A stretch of 64,000 nt of DNA from Parapedobacter koreensis (GTDB lineage Bacteria > Bacteroidota > Bacteroidia > Sphingobacteriales > Sphingobacteriaceae), in the NCBI RefSeq assembly GCF_900109365.1, contig NZ_FNZR01000001.1:62001-126000 (forward strand). The letters run 5' to 3'. How positions within the stretch are numbered: the stretch's first letter is position 1; the number at the start of each line of letters is the position of its first letter. Made by a program: the position numbers and the translations under genes. Positions 52,885 through 59,966 of the stretch are shown one piece after another. The notes beneath the pieces are model-generated. The model ran no database searches and was not told the origin of the DNA. It was given only the letters and a program-made list of their open reading frames with translations.

Positions 52885-52914
52885 TTGCAATCGGGCACCA
52901 AACGCGTATCTTTA
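52885..52914 (+). promoter_or_regulatory. Promoter of the DUF1772 gene
   Basis: TTG (52885-52887), 19-nt spacer, TATCTTTA (52907-52914), one mismatch from consensus. The box ends only 8 nt before the ATG at 52923, so the transcript would have almost no leader. Confidence 0.5.
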
Positions 52915-52922
52915 ACGCAACT

Positions 52923-53411
52923 ATGGTATTACAACTTGCTTTACTACTTGCGATCTTGGCTACCGGATTGATAAGCGGATTTTTCTACGCTTATTCCTGT
53001 TCAGTGAATACCGGACTCGGCCGGCTCAACGACGCTGTTTACCTCAAGGCCATGCAGTCCATTAACCGCGCGGTACTTAATCCGTTGTTTTTCCTCACCT
53101 TTTTTGGCACGCTGGTGCTCCTTCCCGTTGTGACATGGCTGGAGTTCCGGCTGGTGGGCACTACCAATACATTCTATGGGCTTTTGGTCAGCAGTCTGTT
53201 GTATTTTTTTGGTGTCTTTCTGGTCACGGCTATGGGCAATGTGCCGCTCAACGACGCATTGGCGCAGTTCGATATCGAGGCAGCGACCGAAGCGGACATC
53301 CGGCAACAACGGCTGGCCTTTGAAGGACCCTGGAACCGGTTTCACCTGATCCGCAGCGTCTTCAATGCGTTAGCATTTGCCGGAGCTGTTTGGGCTGGTT
53401 TGCAAGCGTAG
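52923..53411 (+). CDS. DUF1772 (anthrone oxygenase-like) membrane protein
   Basis: A 162-aa protein with four hydrophobic helices: LALLLAILATGLISGFFYAY, LNPLFFLTFFGTLVLLPVVTW, FYGLLVSSLLYFFGVFLV and the C-terminal FNALAFAGAVWAGL. The pattern NVPLNDAL and WNRFHLIRS matches DUF1772, a family including anthrone oxygenases and many uncharacterised membrane proteins. It lies 51 bp after the ABC ATPase but seems to have its own promoter. Its 3' end overlaps the convergent Fur-like gene by 42 bp. Function unknown. Confidence 0.8.
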   Translation: MVLQLALLLAILATGLISGFFYAYSCSVNTGLGRLNDAVYLKAMQSINRAVLNPLFFLTFFGTLVLLPVVTWLEFRLVGTTNTFYGLLVSSLLYFFGVFLVTAMGNVPLNDALAQFDIEAATEADIRQQRLAFEGPWNRFHLIRSVFNALAFAGAVWAGLQA

Positions 53412-53690
53412 GGCGTAATGAGACTTGGCCCGCGGGCGATGGATCCGTTTCGCTATCCCTTCGCGGACAAGCATATTCAAGTTGGTATATACAGCCGAAA
53501 TGCTGATTCGTTTCATGGCGCAGATATCCAGCCATAGCGTCTCGGCTGTAACAGGCTCCTGTTGGCGGCACAGTGCACAAATCACTTCCTTGCGGGGTGG
53601 ATTCAGGTGCAATCCCCTGGCTTGTATGAGGGAGCAGATTTGGGCGGCAAGCCCTGCATCATTATCCACTACATTGGTATATCCTTCCAT
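53370..53690 (-). CDS. Fur-family regulator lacking the C-terminal half
   Basis: A 106-aa protein that keeps the Fur winged helix: AAQICSLIQARGLHLNPPRKEVICALCRQQEPVTAETLWLDICAMKRISISAVYTNLNMLVREGIAKRI. Canonical Fur proteins are 130-160 aa and carry a C-terminal metal-binding dimerisation domain (HHDH and CxxC motifs); here the chain ends 30 residues after the wing. It could be a truncated remnant or a small competing repressor. It sits between two siderophore operons, in the right context for iron control. Confidence 0.75.
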   Translation of the reverse strand: MEGYTNVVDNDAGLAAQICSLIQARGLHLNPPRKEVICALCRQQEPVTAETLWLDICAMKRISISAVYTNLNMLVREGIAKRIHRPRAKSHYALRLQTSPNSSGKC

Positions 53691-53787
53691 AATCCCTTTA
53701 TATTCGGCTCATCTACTAAAGTACGATTGTAAGGGTTGTCCTTTCTTTCAATAAACGGATTATTTTTTGTGAATTTCGGACGAAAGC

Positions 53788-53817
53788 AAAAAGGAGAGAC
53801 CGTGGTGATCTCTCCTT
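53788..53817 (-). terminator. Rho-independent terminator of the cassette-3 operon
   Basis: AAGGAGAGA (53791-53799) pairs perfectly with TCTCTCCTT (53809-53817), loop 9 nt; on the minus strand it is followed by a T-run (53792-53788). It begins 4 bp after the stop codon of the binding-protein gene. Confidence 0.8.
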
Positions 53818-53821
53818 GTAC

Positions 53822-54769
53822 TTAGAATGTCAGCCCGTACAATTGTTCGCCCACATCCGTAATCTTTTTGTCGACTGAGATCAATCCCCCGCCGGATACA
53901 TACCAGATATTCCCGGGCAGCGTCACAACTTTTTTGTTCCGATAAGCCGGTGTCTGCTTCAATTCAACGCTCAGCAATTCATCGGTTTGCTTCTCTTCGC
54001 CACCCACTGCTGAATCACGGTCGATCAGGAAGAGGTAATCCGGATTTGCTTTCTTCACCAATCCGTCGCCTTCTTTAAACCGGTGGCCGGTATGGGTGGC
54101 ATCATCCAAGTCGGTCAATGACTGGCGCACCCCCAGCACATCATGGATGAAACCGAACCGCGATCCGCTGCCATATGACGTATGGCCGCCCCGCACGTGT
54201 AAGATAACGAAACCTGTGTGGTCATCATCTTTCGTCTTGGCGGTCACTAAATCCCGTTTCTGGCGCAATGCGGCGAGCTTCTGCTCAGCCAGCGCTTCTT
54301 TGCCATGTATCTTGGCAATATGGCGCACGTTGGTCTCGAAGCTGCTCCAATAGTTTTCCGTATCCACACCGAGGAATATCGTTGGCGCGATAGCTGATAG
54401 CGAATCATAGGCGCTCGACTGCCTGCCGGAGATGATGATCAGATCAGGTGCGAATGCAGTAATCGCTTGGATATCCGGGCCCTTGATGCCACCTAACTTG
54501 GCATATTTATCGCTTTTGTATTCAGCCAGATAGGCCGGTACACTGTTGGTCACACCAACAACCGGTATGCCCAGTTCGTGATACGTCTCCAACGAACCGA
54601 TATCGAAGACGACTACCCGTTGGGGGTTCTTCTTGACCTGGGTTTCACCGAGCCGGTGCTTAATCGTCACCAGTTCATCCCTGCCATCCGCCATGCCGAG
54701 GCTGGACATACTAATAAAAGCAGCGAGCATAATGCCCGCCACTTTTTGGATAAAGGTATTTCGTTGCAT
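53822..54769 (-). CDS. Siderophore-binding protein (YclQ/FatB/CeuE-like), orphan
   Basis: A 315-aa periplasmic binding protein: signal peptide (VAGIMLAAFISMSSLGMADG), IKHRLGETQVKKNPQRVVVFDIGSLETYHELGIPVVGV, and SDKYAKLGGIKGPDIQAITAFAPDLIIISGRQSSAYDSLSAIAPT, wording close to the catecholate-binding YclQ/FatB/FpuA group. Start at ATG 54769, because GAGGG lies six bases upstream of it; ATG 54775 is also in frame. No permease or ATPase is encoded next to it, so it may feed the importer at 49912-52871. It is the third gene of the operon from 58492. Confidence 0.9.
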   Translation of the reverse strand: MQRNTFIQKVAGIMLAAFISMSSLGMADGRDELVTIKHRLGETQVKKNPQRVVVFDIGSLETYHELGIPVVGVTNSVPAYLAEYKSDKYAKLGGIKGPDIQAITAFAPDLIIISGRQSSAYDSLSAIAPTIFLGVDTENYWSSFETNVRHIAKIHGKEALAEQKLAALRQKRDLVTAKTKDDDHTGFVILHVRGGHTSYGSGSRFGFIHDVLGVRQSLTDLDDATHTGHRFKEGDGLVKKANPDYLFLIDRDSAVGGEEKQTDELLSVELKQTPAYRNKKVVTLPGNIWYVSGGGLISVDKKITDVGEQLYGLTF

Positions 54770-54780
54770 AATCATCCCTC

Positions 54781-56049
54781 TTAATATTCGAACCTCGATA
54801 AGGCTGCTACCCCTTCTGCTTCTACCACCAGCCCTGCTTTTGCCGTTGCCGTTTTCGGATCGATGACATACACGGTGGGTTGTGCAGAGGCCGTCGTCAC
54901 CGGGAAATATATCTTGCCGTTATCAGCAAAAGGAAGCCCGGTAGCCGTGATTTCATCCTTACCGGGGAAACCCGAAGTCACCCAATTGAACGTCTTATCT
55001 TCCATTTTCACCACGGCATATTGCGTAGCAGGAGTTTGCGAACCGTATTCCAAATCGTTGTATACTTCCAACAGGAAATAGTCCTCGGTAATATGCCACA
55101 CTTTGCGAAAGCGATAACCACCTGATTTTTCCTGAATATTGAAGTAGTAGCCCTGGTCAAAATCCGTAGCGCCTTTATTGATGCGCAATGCACCAGCGGG
55201 TTTGGTCGTGCTGCTTTCGAATGCACCGGAGAATACGTAGACATTGCCTTGGTCATCGCTATCGATCTGCGAGTAATATTGCGAGCGGAAACGGCCAGAA
55301 GCATAGCTGATGCGATCATCACGATAGATCCGCTTTACGTTGAGATTGGCATCCAACGCCGCTACCCACACACTATCCGGATGGGTGACCGGGCCTGTGC
55401 TACCGCCCCCGCCCTGGCTGGGATCTTTCGGCTCCGATACCACCAATCCCGTGAGAAACTCGCCATTGCCTAAGTCAACGATACCGGAAAACGTCGCAAG
55501 CTGGCCATTGCCGGTAAAGTTTTCCGTTACGATATCCTTTTGCGTCATGGTATTGTGGTTTTCCAGATCGATGAAATTAAAGATAGACCCGGTCTTGCCG
55601 TCGGTCAGCGTCTGGCCGCTCACACTCGTGATAACGTATTTGTCAAATGCCCCGTAGGTCGTAAAGCGGGAGGTGATTTGGAATTCATTGCCGACAGGTG
55701 CCAAGTTGCCGCTGGCATCCAAGCCGTACGAGATGCCAATACCGGGATCCCCCTGTGCGTAAATAAGCCCTACCGATGCTTTGGTGCCGTTGTTGACCCA
55801 CATGGTATAGCTACGGGGAATTTCGACACCCTGCCCCACGATGGTCGCCGTACCCGATTCCAAATCATCTGCCGTAAGCAAGTACGTACTGGATCCTGCC
55901 GTAGCGGCGATAAAATACTTTTCACCGCTTCCCCCATTGCCATCATCCGGCCCCGGACCATCATTTTTGCTGCAGCCCACGACTGCCAAAAGCGCCAAGC
56001 CCATGGCCCATGCGCTGCCATTCATTGTTTTTAAGTGTTTCATATCCAT
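54781..56049 (-). CDS. DUF4374 lipoprotein, XusB-like (cassette 3)
   Basis: A 422-aa lipoprotein with lipobox VVGC followed by SKNDGPGPDDGNGGSGEK, then a DUF4374 propeller body: YFIAATAGSSTYLLTADDLESGTATIVGQGVEI, DSVWVAALDANLNVKRIYRDDRISYASGRFRSQYYSQIDSDDQGNVYVFSG, KPAGALRINKGATDFDQGYYFNIQEKSGG. These stretches parallel the DUF4374 protein at 8738 (GIVRIKKGETQFDPDYFFDVT). It lies 19 bp after the receptor gene and 11 bp before the binding-protein gene, giving receptor, surface binder and periplasmic binder in one operon. Confidence 0.85.
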   Translation of the reverse strand: MDMKHLKTMNGSAWAMGLALLAVVGCSKNDGPGPDDGNGGSGEKYFIAATAGSSTYLLTADDLESGTATIVGQGVEIPRSYTMWVNNGTKASVGLIYAQGDPGIGISYGLDASGNLAPVGNEFQITSRFTTYGAFDKYVITSVSGQTLTDGKTGSIFNFIDLENHNTMTQKDIVTENFTGNGQLATFSGIVDLGNGEFLTGLVVSEPKDPSQGGGGSTGPVTHPDSVWVAALDANLNVKRIYRDDRISYASGRFRSQYYSQIDSDDQGNVYVFSGAFESSTTKPAGALRINKGATDFDQGYYFNIQEKSGGYRFRKVWHITEDYFLLEVYNDLEYGSQTPATQYAVVKMEDKTFNWVTSGFPGKDEITATGLPFADNGKIYFPVTTASAQPTVYVIDPKTATAKAGLVVEAEGVAALSRFEY

Positions 56050-56068
56050 TCTGTTTTTATTTGCTGAT

Positions 56069-58492
56069 TTATCCGTTGCGCTTGATTAGGAAATAGCGTA
56101 GTTTAAGCGAGAAACTCCTTCCCGGTTTTTGCAAGCTGAAATTGTCATACAGCATCGAGTTGGTGAAGTTGCGTGCTTCGAAAGCAACGTTATATCGTCC
56201 ATTTCCCATCATGTATGACATGTTGAAATCGTGGTACAACTGCTGGGGCAATGTTGCTTTGGTGTTCTGGTTGCCCAAGCTTTCCCAATCGAGGAAAAAC
56301 TCGCCCACGAAATTAAACGTGTACCCCAAGCTCAAGACGTTGCCCATGCCCCATAAATCGTGCACATAATAGGCCGCGTCAGCATTGCCGAAGAAATAAG
56401 GCACATTGCGCATGCGGTTGTTGTAGGTTACACTCAGCCGATCGCCCGTAGACGAAGCATAGCGCTCTTTATTCCGCATATCCTGGTAAGTCACGTTGCC
56501 GCCTACCATCAACCGGTTTTTGTAGTAGTAGCGCAATTCTGCATCGACACCGATATTGCGTACCTTACCGTGGTTGCTGTATCCAGCCGTACCATAGCGT
56601 TGCTCGACCAGCCGTTGGATATAATCATTGATATCGCGGTAATAGCCGTTTACATCCGCATACAGCGTATGGTCATCCTGAATGGTGCTGTTCAATGTAA
56701 CGCCCACGTTGTAATTGAGGGAATTTTCAGCCCGCAACGACGTATTGCCCGTCTCCAGCACTTCATCCCCAAACAATTCATTGTCCGCAGGCAGCCGGAA
56801 GGCTTTCTCGATGGAAGCTTTGAATTGGAAATCATGGAAGAAATAGGTAGAGGCTACCCCGTACCCTGTGGTGCTAAACGATTCCGTACGCTCGGTATAG
56901 GCGGTACTGCCCGCTACATTTGACGTATCTACCGGACCGATGACGCGTTGGTAGTAGTATTTGCCGAAGAGGTTGGTATTCCAATTTTTATTGTGCTGGT
57001 AGCGATATGAAGCCCCCAAAACATTTTTAAGATTCGCGCGCCGCATGGTATCGATAGCCGAATAGACATCAGTAACCGCCACGCGATCGGCATTTTTACG
57101 CTCATAGCCCGTGATGACATCATTGAACGCCAGGGAATGCTTTTCATTGAAGCGGTAATTCACGTTGGCAGTGGCCGATGCATTGTCGTTATAAAACTTT
57201 CCCAGGGTGTAGCTTGATTCGCCAAGATACCGGGTAGGGCGGTACTCGCCAAACCAATTGTATTGGCGGGCAGCCGTGTCGATGTTATGGTTGTAATTCC
57301 GGTTGTAATTGGCTGTAAGCCGTACATGCAGGTTGTCTACGAACAGGTTTTTCTTCTCATAGGACAACGAGGGCAATACGGTGGTGCCGCTCCGCTCCCG
57401 CATGCCGAAAACAATCTTCATCAGGTTGGCATGCTGGATTTCGGCTTTCTCCTGTCCGAGTGTAATGCCCAGTAGCAACCGATCCGCCCAAGGTTTATTG
57501 ACAACGCCTACCTTTGCCATAATGGTTTCATTATGGTAAGCATCGTTGAAACGGCGTACCCAATATTCTTCCCACGAAAAATTACCGGTCTGCACATCCA
57601 GCACGTTGGTACGCACGTTATAATCGTTGTCTGAATAGTTTTGGAACGCATTGAGCTGGAAAGTAAAGCCCGCTTTGGTCGTATGCCCTACGCTGATGTT
57701 GGTCTTATGCGTGTTGAATGAACCGTAGGAATACGAAACATCCAAATAACTATTGGCACTTTGGTTGGTCACGATATTGATGACACCCCCCATGGCATCC
57801 GCGCCAAACTCGATGGGCACGACACCTTTGTACACTTCGATGCGATCAGCGATATTCACGGGAATATTATTGAGCTGGAAAGCCGATCCGAATCCCTCCA
57901 TGGGCACGCCGTCCATAAACAATTTGATGTGCCTACCTGTAAAGCCGTTCAGCGAAATCGACATGTTCGACCCCATGCCGCCGGTCTCCCGGATTTTCAC
58001 GCCCGATGCCCTATCCAGCATGTGCCCCAAATCCAAGGTGGAGTTATAGAGCGATTTGGCGTCAAGCGCCACTACGTTGAACGGTGATTCACGCACCTCC
58101 GTAATGGCCGACTTTCCCACTACCTCCACTTCCTGCAAGTGATAATTGTCACCCCTTACCAGCTGGAAATCCAGCCGGTAATCCCTGTCGTCATGGACGA
58201 CCAAATTAGCCTCCTGCGATTGGTAACCCACCAACGCACAGAGCACGCGGTGCCTTCCTGTGGATATCCGTAATTGGAATGCCCCGTTTGCATCAGTGGT
58301 TGCTGAAAAGGAACTGCCTGCAATATATACCGTAGCTTGCTGCAGCGGCTCCCCATCGTCATTCGTTACCACCCCACGCAAATGGACCACGGGCTGTTGC
58401 GCATATGCGGCAAATGTGGTGACGCATAAGACAAACGTGGCTATAAATGCATACTGCAAAAAAAGGTTTATGTAAATTTTTTCAGCTATCAT
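56069..58492 (-). CDS. TonB-dependent receptor, XusA-like (cassette 3)
   Basis: An 807-aa outer-membrane receptor: signal peptide (FIATFVLCVTTFAAYAQ), CarboxypepD_reg-like domain (LRGVVTNDDGEPLQQATVYIAG), plug (HMLDRASGVKIRETGGMGSNMSISLNGFTGRHIKLFMDGVP, RIEVYKGVVPIEFGADAMGGVINIV) and a barrel ending SFSLKLRYFLIKRNG. The plug is close to that of the receptor at 10017. The ATG at 58492 has no ribosome site; a later TTG (58459) before the signal core is an alternative. Divergent from the AraC/PchR-like gene, which is the likely regulator. Confidence 0.92.
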   Translation of the reverse strand: MIAEKIYINLFLQYAFIATFVLCVTTFAAYAQQPVVHLRGVVTNDDGEPLQQATVYIAGSSFSATTDANGAFQLRISTGRHRVLCALVGYQSQEANLVVHDDRDYRLDFQLVRGDNYHLQEVEVVGKSAITEVRESPFNVVALDAKSLYNSTLDLGHMLDRASGVKIRETGGMGSNMSISLNGFTGRHIKLFMDGVPMEGFGSAFQLNNIPVNIADRIEVYKGVVPIEFGADAMGGVINIVTNQSANSYLDVSYSYGSFNTHKTNISVGHTTKAGFTFQLNAFQNYSDNDYNVRTNVLDVQTGNFSWEEYWVRRFNDAYHNETIMAKVGVVNKPWADRLLLGITLGQEKAEIQHANLMKIVFGMRERSGTTVLPSLSYEKKNLFVDNLHVRLTANYNRNYNHNIDTAARQYNWFGEYRPTRYLGESSYTLGKFYNDNASATANVNYRFNEKHSLAFNDVITGYERKNADRVAVTDVYSAIDTMRRANLKNVLGASYRYQHNKNWNTNLFGKYYYQRVIGPVDTSNVAGSTAYTERTESFSTTGYGVASTYFFHDFQFKASIEKAFRLPADNELFGDEVLETGNTSLRAENSLNYNVGVTLNSTIQDDHTLYADVNGYYRDINDYIQRLVEQRYGTAGYSNHGKVRNIGVDAELRYYYKNRLMVGGNVTYQDMRNKERYASSTGDRLSVTYNNRMRNVPYFFGNADAAYYVHDLWGMGNVLSLGYTFNFVGEFFLDWESLGNQNTKATLPQQLYHDFNMSYMMGNGRYNVAFEARNFTNSMLYDNFSLQKPGRSFSLKLRYFLIKRNG

Positions 58493-58497
58493 TAACT

Positions 58498-58513
58498 ATT
58501 TAGACTAATTATA
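58498..58513 (-). promoter_or_regulatory. Motif shared with cassette 2
   Basis: On the minus strand TATAATTAGTCTAAAT; the sequence before cassette 2 (42853-42868) differs at one of 16 positions. A weaker form (12 of 16) lies before the ECF operon of cassette 1 (13636-13621). It is AT-rich, so chance is possible; a binding site for a common iron regulator is the interesting reading. Confidence 0.4.
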
Positions 58514-58515
58514 AA

Positions 58516-58534
58516 TATTTTTGCTGCAAAAATA
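58516..58534. promoter_or_regulatory. Back-to-back -7 elements forming a palindrome
   Basis: TATTTTTG (58516-58523, plus strand) and its mirror CAAAAATA (58527-58534, TATTTTTG on minus) are separated by CTG. They can serve as -7 boxes for araC and for receptor 3 at once and form an 8-bp inverted repeat. Clear TTG boxes are missing on both sides, as at activator-dependent promoters. Confidence 0.45.
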
Positions 58535-58633
58535 GGCGCTACGGAGAGACTGCGCTTGTGTCATCGGTATTATTATTGGTAAAAAAAGTTGGATTAGCTG
58601 GGGCATTCCACTCACGGAATCAGCATCGCGAAC

Positions 58634-59641
58634 ATGAAGTTGACGTCACGCATAACGAGCATACCGGGCTGGATTTACGATCTGGAGGTTGGAGATGATT
58701 ATCAGCCCGACAGCGTGTTGGAAGAAGGGGTTAACACGATTGATCATCCAGCCATCCGGTATATGGAGGCACATTACCTAACGACATCCGGGCTTATCAT
58801 TGCCAATTGCCGGATGAGCTTCAGCGAGGATACCGAAGATCTCTTCCGGATTGAAGGAAGCAACATCATGCTCAACTTTGGTTTGAGCGGTTCAATCGCA
58901 TTTGAAGTGGATAAGCTTATCCCGTTGCACCCGGCAGTCTTGACCAACCATGCCATATCGTATACACCGTACTTCCACGGGCGCTTCCTCATGCCCGCGG
59001 AACAACAAATTCACTATGTTTGCATTATCCTTTCAGAAAGTTTTTATTTCAATTTGATTAGCAAAGAATCGACATTACACAAAGATTTTGTCCATAAGAT
59101 GTTGAAAAAAGAACACACTTATTTTTCACCGGGACCGCTGAAGGTAACCCCCAGCGTGAAATGTGTGCTCTCCGAAATCGTTGCCGCCAACAAGCAGGGC
59201 CGATTGCCACGACTACTTTTGGAAACCAAAATAAAGGAGATATTAGTTGTCCAGCTGGAGCAGTTTCTTTATAATGATCAGCCGGTATTGGACAATCCTC
59301 CCCTCCAAGCCGCCGATGTCCCCAAACTGGCCGAAGCCAAGCGTATCCTTGATGAGCAGTTCGTCAAGCCGCCACTCATCCCAACACTGGCCAAGACCGT
59401 TATGTTGAATGAGTACAAGCTAAAAATAGGTTTTAAAGCCTATTATCAACAAACCGTTTATCAATACGTCATCCATAAAAAGATGCGGCTGGCCCTTTCG
59501 CTGCTGAAAGAAGGAAACTATACCATCAGCGAAGTTGCCTACCAAGTCGGCTACCGGGATATTTCCCATTTTTCAAATGCATTCTTAAAATATTACGGCT
59601 ATCGTCCGAAAGGCATCATGCATCGGCATGGTGGCGAATAA
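58634..59641 (+). CDS. AraC-family regulator, PchR-like
   Basis: A 335-aa cytoplasmic regulator. The N-terminal about 220 residues form a ligand-sensing domain without known motif (LFRIEGSNIMLNFGLSGSIAF is typical of the PchR branch). The C-terminal double helix-turn-helix is clear: VPKLAEAKRILDEQF, LAKTVMLNEYKLKIGFKAYYQQTVYQYVIHKKMRLALSLL and YTISEVAYQVGYRDISHFSNAFLKYYGYRPKG. PchR-type proteins switch on receptor genes when the ferric siderophore is bound. It is divergent from cassette 3, and its stop overlaps the DUF2218 gene by 14 bp. Confidence 0.9.
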   Translation: MKLTSRITSIPGWIYDLEVGDDYQPDSVLEEGVNTIDHPAIRYMEAHYLTTSGLIIANCRMSFSEDTEDLFRIEGSNIMLNFGLSGSIAFEVDKLIPLHPAVLTNHAISYTPYFHGRFLMPAEQQIHYVCIILSESFYFNLISKESTLHKDFVHKMLKKEHTYFSPGPLKVTPSVKCVLSEIVAANKQGRLPRLLLETKIKEILVVQLEQFLYNDQPVLDNPPLQAADVPKLAEAKRILDEQFVKPPLIPTLAKTVMLNEYKLKIGFKAYYQQTVYQYVIHKKMRLALSLLKEGNYTISEVAYQVGYRDISHFSNAFLKYYGYRPKGIMHRHGGE

Positions 59642-59966
59642 GCCCATAAAAAACGAGCATATCGTGGAGAAATCAACAAGCACCATCAAGACACAGGAAG
59701 CCAGCAATTACATCGGCAAATTATGCCGCCACTTCCGGCATAAAATCGAAGCCGAGTATACGCCGACTACGGGACGCGCCGTGTTCCCATCCGGGACATG
59801 TGAAATGCTGGCTATGCCCGACCAACTTATTTTTGATATTACCGCATCCGACACCGAAAATGTCGAAAAAATAAAAGGTGTCCTTGTGAGACACCTTCTA
59901 AAATTTTCCTATAAAGAAACGTTGCACATCGAATGGCAAGACGGCATTACGTCTTCCACCGATTAG
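59628..59966 (+). CDS. DUF2218 protein
   Basis: A 112-aa cytoplasmic protein: STIKTQEASNYIGKLCRHFRHKIEAEYTPTTGRAVFPSGTCEMLAMPDQLIFDITASDTENVEKIKGVLVRHLLKFSYKE fits DUF2218, whose members often occur beside siderophore uptake genes; the conserved LCRHFRHK and HLLKFSYKE give a basic/histidine patch. The biochemical role is unknown. The start overlaps the AraC stop (coupled translation); the end overlaps the convergent S9 peptidase gene by 4 bp. Confidence 0.82.
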   Translation: MVANKPIKNEHIVEKSTSTIKTQEASNYIGKLCRHFRHKIEAEYTPTTGRAVFPSGTCEMLAMPDQLIFDITASDTENVEKIKGVLVRHLLKFSYKETLHIEWQDGITSSTD

